Under the pieces are notes generated by a model. That model saw only the letters and a program-made list of their open reading frames with translations. It did not search any database and was not told the origin of the DNA. Positions 1 to 10,929 of a stretch of 64,000 nucleotides of DNA are shown here, one piece after another (positions within the stretch are counted from its first letter, which is position 1; the number at the start of each line of letters is the position of its first letter). The stretch lies in NCBI GenBank assembly GCA_019671005.1, contig CM033744.1, positions 13,756,128 to 13,820,127 on the forward strand. Reading direction: 5' to 3'. Source of the DNA: Hibiscus mutabilis (lineage: Eukaryota > Streptophyta > Magnoliopsida > Malvales > Malvaceae). Position numbers and translations under genes: made by a program.

Positions 1-42
1 AAGTTAGATTAAAATCAGGTAGAGCAAGTAAAGGGGCATGTA

Positions 43-903
43 TTAAACAATCTTTAATGCTATTAAAGGACTTCTCTTGATCTTCCCCCAAAAGAATTTA
101 GAATTCTTCTTAATAACACTTGTTAGTGGGGCGGCTATGGTGCTGAAATTGGGGACGAATCTTCGATAAAAACTTGCAAGTCCATGGAAGCTCCTAACTT
201 GAGAAATGCTTGCTGGTCGTGGCCACTCTTCAATGGCTTTAACCTTCTCTATGTCCACCTCCAAGCCTTCAGAACTCACAATGAAACCTAGGAAAACAAC
301 CCTATCAGTACAAAATGTACATTTTTGTAAGTTAGCAAACAGTTTTTCCTTCCTCAAAACTAGCAAAACTGACCTTAAATGTTGAACATGTTCTTCCATG
401 GTTTTACTATAGATTAGAATGTCATCAAAGTAAACCACACAAAACTTACCCAAGAATGGCCTAAGAACATGATTCATTAACCTCATAAACGTGCTTGGAG
501 CATTAGTTAAGCCAAAAGGCATAACCAACCACTCATAAAGGCCTTGCTTAGTTTTGAATGCTGTTTTCCACTCATCACCTTCCCGCATTCGTATTTGGTG
601 GTAACCACTTTTAAGATCAATCTTGGAAAAGAGGTTAGAACCACTAAGCTCATCTAACATGTCATCTAAGCGAGGAATAGGGTGACGATACTTTACCGTA
701 ATTTTGTTTACCGCTCGGCAGTCCACACACATGCCAAGTTCCATCCTTCTTTGGCACAAGTAGAACCGCACGGCACATGGGCTAAGGCTTTCCCTCACGT
801 AGCCTTTTGACATCAACTCAGATACTTGCCTTTGCAACTCCTTAGTTTCTTCGGGGTTGCTTGATGCACGCTGGTCGGTTTGGAATGACGGCTCCGGGAA
901 CAA
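43..903 (-). pseudogene. Reverse transcriptase domain of element A
   Basis: The roughly 286-residue frame matches the Ty3/gypsy RT of plants. It has the N-terminal GYVRESLSPCAV region, then VDCRAVNKITVKYRHPIPRLDD, the substrate-binding KIDLKSGYHQIRM block, MPFGLTNAPSTF, and an intact catalytic box YFDD (in VVYFDDILIYSK, about residues 157-168). The thumb follows (FLGFIVSSEGLEVD, SFHGLASFYRRFVPNFS). The enzyme would copy element RNA into cDNA in virus-like particles. The palm motifs are intact. However, the sequence between AV and CVDCR is frame-disturbed (the usual VLLVPKKDGTWRM is garbled), and the frame degenerates after the thumb, so the polyprotein is not functional. Confidence 0.93.
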
Positions 904-1355
904 AGTCTATTTGATGTTCTATGCCACGAATAGGTGGCAGCCCACTTGGTATTTCCTCTGGAAATAGGTCATCAAACTCCTGCAATAAAGACACAAACAA
1001 AAGCAGGCAAATTTTGATCAAGGTAGTTAGTATTCAAGAAATTTTCCTTGTACATGAGCACAAGTGCTTCCTTTGCTGTCATTAAACTCTTTTTCAACTC
1101 TCTCTTTTAGAAAGAATGCTGATTTTCCTTCCCTCATTTTGATCACACTCCTTTGCTTTTACCTCCATTTTGGTCTCTCTCTTTTGGCTTTTTCAATTTT
1201 TCCTCTCAATAAAATTTGGTCTTCATGTATTTGTTTTGGAGAAAGTGGGGCTAAAGTGATCTTCTTTGCTTCATGGGTGAACGTATACCGGTTGTATACC
1301 CGTCATGGATCACTCGCCTATCAAATTGCCAAGGCCTTCCAAGTAATAAATGGCT
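904..1355 (-). pseudogene. Degenerate protease-RT linker of element A
   Basis: Between RT and protease the minus strand still shows traces of the spacer seen in element B (the LLLGxPWQFDR-type segment after protease), but with many frame changes. No usable frame remains. Plus-strand frames at 1064-1411 and 1273-1479 are chance readings of this region. Confidence 0.5.
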
Positions 1356-1850
1356 TTATGCGTGCATTGGAACGACATCGCATAATACCTCGTCTTTGTA
1401 CTTCCCAATAGAGAAAACAATTCGAACTTGTTTGGTCACCTTGAGTTCTCCTCCATCGTTGAGCCATTGTAGCTTATAAGGTTGTGGATGCTTTGTTGTT
1501 GCCAAGCCAAGTGTATCTACCATTAAGGTACTAGCAACATTAGTGCAACTACCACCATCAATAATAACAAAGCATACATTTCCTCCAACATGGCAACGAG
1601 TATGGAAGATATTTTCTCGTTGTTCATTTCCTCCAACGGATTGTACGTTTAGGCTTCTTTTGACAACAAGAACCTCTCCTTCCACGCCATACTCTAATTC
1701 TTCTTCTTCGATGGCAACATCTTCATTCTTATCCTCTTCTTGTTCCGATTCAACTTCTCCATCATCTCGAAGAAGCATGGTGTTGCGGTTCGGACATTGG
1801 CTTGCAATGTGTCCACGCCCCAAACACTTAAAACATTGTATGTCACGGAA
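1356..1850 (-). pseudogene. Gag zinc knuckle and aspartic protease of element A
   Basis: The frame starts with a nucleocapsid knuckle of the CX2CX4HX4C type (CFKCLGRGHIASQC; its first cysteines lie just upstream of the open frame, near 1830-1850). An acidic linker rich in E and D follows, then the pepsin-like protease with the plant gypsy active site IIDGGSCTNVAS and the flap-side segment PYKLQWLND. It ends near EVLCDVVPM. Protease would cleave the Gag-Pol precursor. The knuckle is one frame away from the upstream gag frame, indicating a small indel near 1850. Homologous protease remnants occur at 7538-7777, 16557-17120 and 26350-26690. Confidence 0.85.
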
Positions 1851-2350
1851 CGATTTGGAGTAGCGGTAGTCTTACCCTTGCTGGTTTCGGCAATGGGCTT
1901 ACTTCCTTTCGGTGGTCCTCCTTTTTCGTGGGACGGTATTGGAGGAGTCTTCTTGTATGAACTTTGCCCCCATTTTGATGTTAAACTCCCATAAGATCGT
2001 GTGGCACCCTTTCTTTTGAGCTGTTTTTCCACTTTCATGGCCATATGCACCATGTCTTCCATCTCCACATAATGTTGCAACTCGACCACGTTCGCAATGT
2101 CCGGATTTAGTCCCGCTAGGAATCTTGCCATTGTGGCTTCTCGATCCTCGTCGATGTTGGCTCGAATCATGGACACCTCCATCTCTTTGTAGTAATCTTC
2201 AACACTTCGGTTACCTTGTAAAAGATTTTGAAGACGGTTGAATAACTCTCGATGGTAGTGGGTTGGAATGAATCGCCTTCGCATCACCGCTTTCATTTCA
2301 TCCCATGTAGTGATAGGATGTTCTCCATTGCGTCTCCTACTTGATGTCAA
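1851..2350 (-). pseudogene. Gag capsid region of element A
   Basis: This is a retrotransposon Gag (capsid) domain. WDEMKAVMRRRFIPTHYHRELFNRLQNL is followed by the QGNRSVEDYYKEME block and FLAGLNPDIANVVELQHY, then a basic, low-complexity linker leading to the zinc knuckle. These are the diagnostic blocks of the retrotrans_gag family, which assembles the particle. The linker to the N-terminal part (2351-2535) is interrupted by stops. The family relationship is clear; the gene is broken at both sides by frame changes. Confidence 0.85.
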
Positions 2351-2535
2351 TTGATCCCACCATATTAGTGCATAATCCGTAAACTCAATGGCAGCGAGTT
2401 TTACCTTTTTAAGCTCTTAATAGTTATGGCACTCAAAAATGTGCTCAACCTTCTTTTCCCATGCAAGATAGGTTTCAGGATCCGTTCTTCCTTGAAAAGG
2501 AGGAATGGTAATCTTGATGTTGCTGAGATTATCGT

Positions 2536-2787
2536 CTACTCGTGGTCGAGCTCTCTCTGGCCTTGTTGTACCATGCTATGTTGGGATACTTGATCTTGCA
2601 CATCATCTACTTCAACTTCTTCAGGATACTCCTCATTACCCTGATTAGCTTGTGAAATTTCAAGCTGGTCTATTCGTTCAATTAGGGGCTCCAATTGCTC
2701 TTGGATCATTTTGGCCATTGATTGAAGCATAGCCTGATTTTGCAAATTGGGAACTCCTTCACCACTATGACCAGATCTTTGTGACAT
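2536..2787 (-). pseudogene. Gag N-terminal segment of element A
   Basis: This short frame begins MSQRSG at 2787, which fits the expected Gag start downstream of the leader. It contains a heptad-like stretch (MAKMIQEQLEPLIERIDQLE) likely to form a short coiled coil, followed by an acidic tail (EEYPEEVEVDD). The remaining stretch to the capsid domain (2351-2535) still encodes gag-like residues but is interrupted. The call rests on position and composition rather than on a strong domain match. Confidence 0.65.
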
Positions 2788-3225
2788 GTTAGATAAAGAA
2801 ACAAAAGAAATTAAACCTTACTAACACAAAATCTCACCTTTCCACTCCAAAGAAAATGCACTCACACTCGTGTTTCACTCGGGTTAGGCTTTTCCCCTTA
2901 ATGCACACTCATGCCTTTTACCACTCGTGCTTTATTTTCAAGTCCTTTTGGGAACTTCCTCAAGGCTTACAAGTGTCTTGTGGACTTCGGCTGAAACAAT
3001 TCTAGCTTGGTAGGAGAATGATGAATAATAAAAGGATAATGGCTTCAAAAAGAAAGAATTACTAAGAATAGGTAAAGGAATTTGTAATTCAGCAATAAGA
3101 AATGATGTATTGTAATTTTTTTTAAACAAGAATAGACTGCTCCCTCCCTCTTTTAAGATTTTTTTTGATTTTTTTACTAACCCTAACCCGAGAGAGAAAA
3201 ATAATACGCTTACTGAATCGTCTAG
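2788..3225 (-). other. Untranslated leader of element A
   Basis: This stretch between the primer-binding site and the Gag start holds no gene. It is pyrimidine- and A-rich. The same leader, in the same orientation, recurs at 26690-27239, which identifies that fragment as a relative. Confidence 0.7.
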
Positions 3226-3237
3226 GCTCTGATACCA
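3226..3237 (-). other. Primer-binding site of element A
   Basis: On the minus strand this reads TGGTATCAGAGC, complementary to the 3' end of plant initiator-Met tRNA. It lies 2 nt inside the LTR boundary (ATCA at 3240-3243). It fixes the orientation of element A and the inner edge of its LTR. Confidence 0.95.
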
Positions 3238-3770
3238 AATGATATGATCTCGACTATGAGTTTTGAATCATATATGTGAATGCCCGATCGTGATTCTAGT
3301 AAGAACTCTGCAGTGCTTTGAATGTATTCTGAAATTACTCAAGCAACAATGTAAGTAGAAATAGATAAATAAGAAATAGAAATAATGGGATGAAAGATAT
3401 GTAGAAGGGGTGTAGGAAGAGTGATAGTTGTGATTATGGAAGAAAAAAAAATAAAAGATGAAAATGTAGGTGAAGATGATGGGGTGTTGGCGTTAAGATG
3501 AAGAAATTCAAAGGATGGATTGTGACCCCCTAACTATAAAGAGTTAGGAACCAGCAATATAATAAAGTGGAAATGAAGTGGTAGGATATGGAACGTGACC
3601 CACCAGCTATAGATGAGCTAGGAACCAACGCTATAACAAAAGGGAAATGGATGAAGACTACAAGACTAACTTGAAGCCGATAAAGTTCCACAAGAGAACA
3701 AGAATGAAAACAATCTTTCAAAGATGTTTTATATATTCAAACAGTGTCTTACAATGATCCTAAAGATGCC

Positions 3771-3778
3771 TATTTATA
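3771..3778 (-). promoter_or_regulatory. TATA box in LTR of element A
   Basis: The minus strand reads TATAAATA. It sits between the coding tail and U3 array upstream and the leader downstream, the expected place for the retrotransposon promoter. The start site would be about 30 nt downstream. Confidence 0.55.
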
Positions 3779-4514
3779 GTAGAAGTAGGCAGAATATGAA
3801 AAGGTGTTACAAGAAAGATGAATGCTCATCTTAATGCACTTGAATACACATGAATGCTTTGTCCTTTCTTCTCATCTTCAAAGCTGATTAGTTTAGACAA
3901 ATTGAGGTTGAATTTAGTCATATTTTCGTCCAAATTAAGAAGGACTCTTGGGCTGCCTTGTTTTGCTATCATATGAAGAGAAAGGGGATGAATGTGGACA
4001 AGGATGAATGTAGACATCCTTGCTGTCCAGTTTAAGTGCAACTCTTCATCTTCCAAGCTGATTAATATGACTTGAATGTCATAAAAGGTGAGTTTCATCC
4101 AGCCTTCATTTCATGTCTCCTCAATGAATTTTGAAACCCCCACTTGAATGGTGATAACATCAACCTTGAATGCCTTGAATTTGCTGAATTAAGATGGCCA
4201 TCAATTGCTTGTCTCTTGGTAGAAGATGAAAGAACTCTTCCTTGGCTCAAATTCATTCAAATCATCCATGCATAAAATTCCCGTAATAAAAATTTCAGCC
4301 TGCACTGTCTTGAGTAAATCATTCGTATCTCAAGCTCCCGATATCGGATTGAGGTGATTCAAAAGGCATTGGAAAGCTAAGAGATGGAGGAATAACGTCC
4401 AATTGATTTCTGGATCCAAACACGTCTGTATCGCATCCAGAATTGGAAGACATTCTGCTGATATTCTTGCATCTGGTAAAACCGTTCATCTTCCCTCATG
4501 CACCTAGACACAAA

Positions 4515-4760
4515 GGTAAACTTTATTCAATCTTTAATTGAAAACATGCATGTAAACAATTAAGAGTTAGTTTAATAAATGAGCTAGTTTGATGAATGAA
4601 CTAGTTTAATTAATGAACTAACTTTATTCAATGAACTAATAATCTTGAATGAACTAGTTTAATCAATGAACTACTTAGTTAAATGAAGTGTATAACTAAA
4701 TGAACTACATGTTTAAATGCAACGCATGCTTTAATGAACAACATGTTTATTGAATGCAAT
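4515..4760. repeat. Degenerate AATGAACTAGTTTAAT array
   Basis: At least eight imperfect copies of a unit around AATGAACTAGTTTAAT (spacing about 18-26 bp) form an AT-rich block in the U3 of element A's LTR. No gene is present. Confidence 0.75.
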
Positions 4761-4962
4761 GAATGTTATGCAAACTTTAAATACTCATGCAAATTCATGC
4801 ATAAGCAAAGTAAAGTGTTCCTCCCTTATTATTTCTTCTTTCTCACGTCCCAAGCTTGATGTAAACATATTTTCCATGGCTGCTTGGAACTCCTTGACCC
4901 TTGCTCGAGTAATGGGGCCACCTGGGTACTTCTCTGGGTCTTTGCCATTGACGTTCATATCA

Positions 4963-5802
4963 GGCGTACCGGTACACCCCTCACAAATTGTCCCTCAATA
5001 TACAAAGGAGTACCGGTGCGTTGCCACCACGTACCGGTACTCGAGCCCAAATTTCAAAACCTGGAGCTCGGGATTATACCAATCCCACCCTTAACCCCTA
5101 TGAATAAGTCTCAAATCTTTCCTAAAAGTTATTTGTAGTATATTAGGTGATTTCCTACCAGTTTTACCCATTATCAACTCCCAAAATGTGATTTACCATT
5201 AGAGGGGTTTAAAGCTCAAGAACCCTAACTAAGCAACCCATAAGCATAAAACCAAGCAAGACAATCATCTTATGAGGCTCATGAAATGTAGGAGTCAGAG
5301 ATGTACCGACCTTTAGCAAGAATTCATGATCTAAGGCAACAACCAAGCTTCTTCCACCTCTTCTTCCTTGCTCCAAGCTTCAAACCCAACTTCCACCAAA
5401 CTAGGAGATATTTACCTTGAAAGATAGATCCTTGCTTGCTGATCAAATCTCCCTTGATCACCAATCCGAGATTCACACTCTTCAACCTCAAGCTTTCATC
5501 TTTTCTTTTGGTTCTTGGGTAGGAGAAAGGAGAGGGTTTTTGGGAGAGGAGGACAAAGGAGCCAATGTGATATCATCACCTCCCTTTTCTGCAGAAAATG
5601 TTAAGGCTCTACCAGCCTTTGTCCCCCATTTATGGTTTTACCATAATGCCCTTCCTCAAAACCCAACATAAGCCAAGCCCAAACCACCAAGCAAGCCCAA
5701 CAACGCACGGAGGCCCATAATGGCCCAACATCTCAGCCTGACATATTGGTCTAAGACTCGGGTCAACGTCCATTGTTGACTCGAGAAATCCAGGCCGTTA
5801 CA
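4963..5802 (-). repeat. 3' LTR of element O (first part)
   Basis: The minus strand starts TGTAACGGCC at 5802, immediately after a polypurine tract, so this is the start of O's 3' LTR. It is cut at 4963 by element A. The same sequence, in plus orientation and split by insertions, recurs at 30539-30820, 33239-33795 and 37190-37588. It includes two GTACCGGTAC dyads at about 4965-5042. No host gene is present. Confidence 0.85.
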
Positions 5803-5830
5803 ATTCTCCTTCAAGAAATTTCATCCTCGA
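5803..5830 (-). other. Polypurine tract region of element O
   Basis: The minus strand reads GAGGATGAAATTTCTTGAAG then GAGAAT immediately before the LTR start TGTAACGG. This is the typical gypsy context for plus-strand priming. Confidence 0.75.
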
Positions 5831-5959
5831 AATTTAAATGGATGAAAGAGAGATGTAACCCAAATAGATATAACCACCTCGCCATTCAAATAGGATCACC
5901 TTGATTAGGGAGAGTTCTCCCTCAATCTACCTTAAACAGAACCATATCATAAGCAACTC

Positions 5960-6854
5960 TGATAGAGTAGCGCAAATTCGAATAAAGAGAAAAGCAAAAC
6001 AAACCAAAATAAAGAACAAATTTAAAAATTCAGATTTGCTTATGGTGGTGGCGTCAATGGAGGAAGCTTGAATATGTGGAGATGGCGTGATGAATTGATA
6101 GTTGTTGTTTTGTCCTTGGCACCCTCTTAGACGCAATTATCTAAGCAAGCAACCTCAAGCGGCTCTAACCCACCCTCCTAGATGCAATTACCTAGGCAAG
6201 CAAGAGTGTGAAGATGATTTCCCTCACAAGAACTCAATGATCTTATGTTGAAGATGGCATCTAGACAAGTTTACCGAACACTTGTAAATTCAAAGAATAC
6301 TAAAATCTCCAAAGATAACTTTTTACTAATCAATGAAATCTGAATTACAATGTGGGTGAAGCCTCCTTTATATAGGCCATGGAGAAGTTTTAATCCTACT
6401 AAACTTAGGAATTAAATACAATAAATAAATGCTAAAATCTAATCTCCTAATTAGATAAGTAACTTCTAATAATAAATAAATGCTAAAAATAAAATCTTAA
6501 TTAAATAAATCTGATCCTAATAGATATTGCATAATCCTATGTTGATTTAAATTACAAATAATCAAATAAAATCTTGAAAATTCGTAATTATTCAAAAATC
6601 CCGTATAGGAATTTCTGCATGCTCTGTCTTCGCTAAACTAGCGTATCTTGAGATCCAGATGTCCGATTGCGGCGTTTCAAGATGCGATGGAAAGCTAATT
6701 TGCAGCGGAACAAGTTTTAAGAAGACATGTTGACCCATAAATGCCTGGATCCCATCCAAAAATGCTTCGCAAGTTGACTGATGTTTCTGACTTGCAAAGC
6801 AGTTTCAACTTCTTTTCCAAGATGATTATTTTGACCCCTCTCATGCTTGTATCA
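5960..6854 (-). repeat. 3' LTR of N1
   Basis: The plus strand reads TGATAGAGTAGCGC at 5960 and CTTGTATCA at 6854, 895 bp. The same LTR recurs in N1 (8201-9173), N2 (30821-31678, 32332-33238) and N4 (55306-56212, 56866-57770). It contains the paired TAATTGC hairpins of the leader (minus strand, about 6110-6200) and a TATATAAAGG box near 6365. Confidence 0.9.
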
Positions 6855-7508
6855 TTCCTCCACTCATCAAAAAGATTCGCCCTCGAATCTAAATCGGTAA
6901 ATGGAGGAAGTTCATCAAAGTACCATAGAAGAGAAGACGTCTTGAAGGATCCTTTTGCAGAGTCTCTTTTTGCAATGTAATTTACAAGTTCCTTCTCATT
7001 GGGATCATCACGATTGTTCTTTTGGTCGCAAAGTAACTCATTCTCATCTTCAAAATTGTTATTAATGCTAAAAGAGGAATAAGAATAAATAGAATTCTGA
7101 AAACATTCAATGATACCTTTTGATTTGTAAGGTACCTTCGTCGGTGTTTGTCGTTTGATGATCATCTTGAATCGTAATAGTAGGTTCGTCACTGGAAACA
7201 AACACACTACTTATAATTTCTTCCTCATCAATAGGCAAGGTTAAACTCTCGATGGTATTGTCTTCCTCATGTTCTTTAGAAGAACAAATTTCTTGATCAT
7301 GCTCCGGATCACGGATTTCAATATCATTAGAAGACATGAATTCAGACAACATATCTCTCAAAAAAATTTCTTGAAAATAAAACTTATCTAGACAATCATA
7401 CCCTGAATGATCTAGCCGACAACAATAATGACATTGAGTCCCCAAAAGGGTAAAATCCAATACGTTGCTCAATGACATCCTCAAGAACGACCTAAATCCG
7501 ATACCAAA
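6695..7508 (-). pseudogene. N-family open reading frame, copy in N1
   Basis: Two overlapping frames together cover the conserved protein of the N family. It has a nucleocapsid-type knuckle CHYCCRLDHSGYDC (CX2CX4HX4C), then DMLSEFMSSNDIEIRDPEHDQ and an acidic stretch. The C-terminal part ends FDELPPFTDLDSRANLFDEW just before the LTR and continues into it. The switch between frames at about 7110-7200 is a 1-nt indel next to the KGTLQ segment. The knuckle is the only recognisable enzyme-independent function (RNA binding). The C-terminal LDSRxNxFxE segment resembles the end of gypsy polyproteins. It is broken here; N2 and N4 carry less damaged copies. Confidence 0.75.
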
Positions 7509-7537
7509 TGATAGAGTAGCGCAAATTCAGATTACCC

Positions 7538-7777
7538 TCAATGACATCCTCGTTCGGTTACCTTCATATCCGGTCCGCTATTAAACCCTTGAAGATGATA
7601 CGACTTAGGGTGTTCTTGGCATGGTAGATCGAGTGCATCAACAATGAAGCTACTCACTAAGTTTACACGATTATCACCATCAATAATTAAAGAACATAGA
7701 TTACCTTGTATTTTACACCGTGACTGAAAAATATTTATTGGTATACGATAACGAGTGTTGAAAAGAGAATAAAACAT
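7538..7777 (-). pseudogene. Aspartic protease remnant in N1
   Basis: The frame contains INIFQSRCKIQGNLCSLIIDGDNRVNLVSSF, a clear relative of the gypsy protease segment ENIFHTRCHVxxxxCxxIIDGGSCTNVAS seen at 1356-1850. The active-site DGG is changed to DGD and the following SC to NR, so it is inactive. It stands alone between a broken LTR start (7509-7528) and a leader, and must derive from a larger relative that recombined with the short N element. Confidence 0.75.
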
Positions 7778-8189
7778 CCTAATTGCTTTAAGAATCCAAA
7801 GAAAAGGTTAGACACCAATAGAATTATAGTTGCAAGGAGAAAGAGGAGTATGCAACTTTTAGTCCTACTAACACAAGGAAACAAGAAGGTGTTAGAAGAT
7901 GTGTAAGAAGCAATAAAAGCTAAAGCAAACGAAAACTAATGGCTAAGAATGAAAGAAAATTATAAAAACCCCGAAAACCCTAGAATTTTGCAGCAACTTG
8001 ATCTACTTCGTTCGAGGTGTTCCTGATGTCAAACAATTCTGAATTTTATGTGGTGACTCCTCCAAAGGTGTATATCTGATCTGGAAATTTTCAGCTCAAG
8101 ATTCGCTCGTTTGAATTTGATGAATTTTCCCTAATTTTTGAGTTTTTCACCCAAAAACACCAAAATTCTTGTCAAGAATCATCCCAAAT
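7778..8189 (-). other. Leader region of the larger N relative
   Basis: No gene is visible. The minus strand between the primer site and protease matches the N3 leader (about 34110-34310), including the shared segment around CTTGCAACTATA and TTGGTGTC. This homology shows that N3 lost its LTR end and primer site. Confidence 0.6.
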
Positions 8190-9173
8190 CTGATACCAAA
8201 TATAGAGTAGCGCAAATTCGAATAAAGAGAAAAACAAAACAAACCAAAATAAAGAACAAATCTAAAAATTTAGATTTGCTTATGGTGGTGGCGTCAATGG
8301 AGGAAGCTTGAATATGTGGAGATGGCGTGATGAATTGATATTTATTGTTTTGTCCTCGGTACCCTCTTAGACTCAATTATCTAAGCAAGCAACCTCAAGC
8401 GGCTCTAACCCACCCTCCTAGATGCAATTACCTAGGCAAGCAAGGGTGTGAAGATGATCTCCCTCACAAGAACTCGATGATCTTATGTTGAAGATGGCTT
8501 CTAGACAAGTTTACCGAACACTTGCAAACTCAAAGAATACTAAAATCTCCAAAGATAACTTTTTATTAATCAGTGATATCTGAATTACAATGTGGGTGAA
8601 GCCTCCTTTATATAGGCCATGGAGAAGTTTTAATCATACTAAACTTAGGAATTAAATACAATAAATTAATGTTAAAATCTAGATCGGTAAATTAGATAAG
8701 TAACTTCTAATAAAAATAAAATCTTAATTAAATAAATCTGATCCTAATAGATATTGCAGAATCCTATGTTGATTTAAATTACAAATAATCAAATAAAATC
8801 TTGAAAATTCGTAATTATCCAAAAATCCCGTATTAATCCCGTATAGGAATTTCTGCATGCGCTGTCTTCGCTAAAATATACTATCTTGAGATCCAGATGT
8901 CCGATTGAGGCGTTTCAAGATGTGTTGGAAAGCTAATTTGCATCCGGACAAGTTGTAAGAAGACATGTTGACCCATAAATGCCTGGATCCCATCCAAAAA
9001 TACGTCGCAAGTTAGCTGACTTTCCAGACTTCACAAACAGATTCAGTTTCTTGTCCAAGATGCATCGTTTTTGATCTCCTATGCGTGCATTGTTTTGGCC
9101 ATTATTGATTGCATCGAACAAATTCAGCTTTTTGTCCAATATGAGTAATTTAACCCCGCTCATGCATGTATCA
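8190..9173 (-). repeat. Primer site and 5' LTR of N1
   Basis: The plus strand CTGATACCA at 8190-8198 is the complement of the initiator-Met primer site. The LTR follows from 8201 (first dinucleotide damaged: TATAGAG instead of TGATAGAG) to TGTATCA at 9173, 973 bp. It is longer than the other N LTRs because of an extra segment at about 9020-9140. Confidence 0.85.
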
Positions 9174-10862
9174 CACTCGCTCTTAACACTTCTCTTGAGG
9201 TTTCCAACGACTCTTTTTTAGCAACCAACGGCACTTATGACGAACATTAAACATGGCAACATAACCAACCTCGAGCCACGCTGCTCAAACATCAACTTTA
9301 AGGACTCACCCCTAAAGGATTCTATCTCGGTTAACCAACCCTTTCTACTAGCATCCGTCAACCAAAACCTAACTTGGGCTTTATCTACGTTTAAAACGTT
9401 GCACCACACGCACAAACCATCGTCAGGAACGCGCCATGTCCAACAACCATATCTAGTCAAATCCTTAAAGGACAAGCAAAACCCTCACAACCGATCATTA
9501 TCACCAATCCACCTTGAACTGACAGCTCTTTTCCCCAGACTGGACCCACCAAGCCAGAACTTAACCCTTTTTTTAACTCGCTTTCACACAATCAAAAATC
9601 ACTTTCGATTTCAACCACTTGGTTCTGAGCAAAGACCACCGTGACCTAGGAACTCACACAAGCAACCCAAAAATTAGCCATTCTACTTGCAAGGTCTAAG
9701 CATCTTCTTCCTCACCCTGGCTTCGGTCCCAATCATCAGACGTGAAAAGCCATTGAACCATTCTCAAGGATCGCCAACTGGTTCGTCTAAAAACATTTTT
9801 TTGCAAAGTAACCACCCGGTTACCCTTGACACAACAACTGATCCTTCACTGCGCTACTCTGATAACTTTCTTACTGTTTGCCTTAACCGATAACAATTTT
9901 GATCGACTCCGTTGGGCAATCCTGCAACCCCACAAAATCTAGCTCAACAGGTGCACCAGCCAAGCAACTATTCTCACGGTTCACCCTTAGGACCTCAACC
10001 ATGATCATCACGACCTTTATCTACTTTTCTAACGGTACCTTTACTCCGACAAACAACACGTGAAGCTCTCACATTCTATGGCCAAAACAAGGTCGTCGAT
10101 CTCACAAACCCGTCATCGTTCTTCCACCATTGTACTACAGCTCAACACATCCAAGGCCACCATACAAGCTACTTATACGCAGACACGATCTCGGCAAAGC
10201 ACTTGGCATCGACACTCAGTTGGTCGCTGGCACAAGTGTGCCTCCAACAAGAGTCTGTTAAGTACCACGCCACGAAGCAATGGACACTCACAACGAACCA
10301 GCCTTACCTTTATCACGGTTATAAACCACAATCAACCGGTAACATTGCTCACTCACCAAGGGTACCTCCATACCCTCAAAACACCCACAATACTAAAACT
10401 AGGAACTCTTAACCCTCATGTCTACAACGCAAGCTAAAAACACCTTGCAACCTGTAGAACCTTCCTTGAGCTAGCACTACGGAGCACAACATCTACCCTA
10501 GAGAGGTTAAGATCCTATATAACCAACACTAACAACTAGATTCAAGCAATCTAAAACTTCACTGCTTCTCACACGCAACCTACGACGCACTTGCTCTCTT
10601 GACAACCATTTATGATAAAACCTTATCTAGCAAAGGATGCAATTCTATTTGCCGCCTAAAGCAACAACAAACCCAAGATTTACCGAGATACATATCATAT
10701 GAACCGGTCTATTATACAACCGAAGAGCTAAACGGCTAACACAACAACTAAAACCAACACAAACTTATTTACATGCCATATCCTCGGTCGCAACATTGTC
10801 AACTCTAATCTAAGCTACAGACTGCCTCGTAACAACTCGCGCTCCTACCCTGATAGTGGATC
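9174..10862 (-). other. Unrecognised interior of element O
   Basis: About 1.7 kb between N1 and gag. The plus strand is unusually rich in C and A. Frames such as 9218-9475 (minus) and 9237-9644 (plus) are open, but I recognise no protease, RT, RNase H or integrase motif in any frame. It occupies the place where pol should lie, so it is either a replaced or a heavily decayed segment. I see no host gene. Confidence 0.6.
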
Positions 10863-10929
10863 TCATAGGACCTTTACCTCGATAGCTTGACGGTGCCCTA
10901 GCTCCGCTTCTAGCAAAACTCTGATCAAG

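Larger units (their letters stand above)
1..4962 (-). mobile_element. Ty3/gypsy element A, left part outside window
   Basis: Reading on the minus strand, this shows a 5' LTR (4962 down to 3240), a primer-binding site, a leader, gag, a zinc knuckle with protease, and reverse transcriptase running toward position 1. RNase H, integrase and the 3' LTR must lie left of the window. It sits inside the LTR of element O: the right flank (GGCGTACCGGTACACCCC) continues O's dyad array, so A is younger than O. The 5-bp target duplication is expected to be GGCGT (4963-4967), with its partner outside the window. Gag and protease frames are shifted relative to each other, so the copy is dead. Confidence 0.85.
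3240..4962 (-). repeat. 5' LTR of element A
   Basis: The LTR is bounded by TGATAT at both ends in inverted form (plus strand TGATATGATC at 3240 and GTTCATATCA at 4962), about 1.72 kb. The U3 start (minus strand, 4962 downward) carries an open coding tail with a GPITRARVKEF motif, so the polyprotein reads into the LTR. A TATA box lies at 3771-3778. A degenerate tandem array lies at about 4515-4760. Confidence 0.85.
5960..9173 (-). mobile_element. Composite non-autonomous element N1
   Basis: Layout on the plus strand: LTR 5960-6854, interior 6855-7508 with the N-family frame, the first 20 bp of a second LTR (7509-7528), then 7529-8200 from a larger relative (protease remnant, leader, primer site), then LTR 8201-9173. 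Flanks are AACTC (5955-5959) and CACTC (9174-9178), a 4/5-match target duplication. It therefore looks like one insertion into element O. The broken middle LTR suggests recombination between a short N element and a longer, protease-bearing relative. Confidence 0.8.

Noticed and set aside
9237..10437. Plus-strand frames in the C/A-rich region as host genes
   Set aside because: Composition-driven open frames with no motif, no splice structure and location inside element O.
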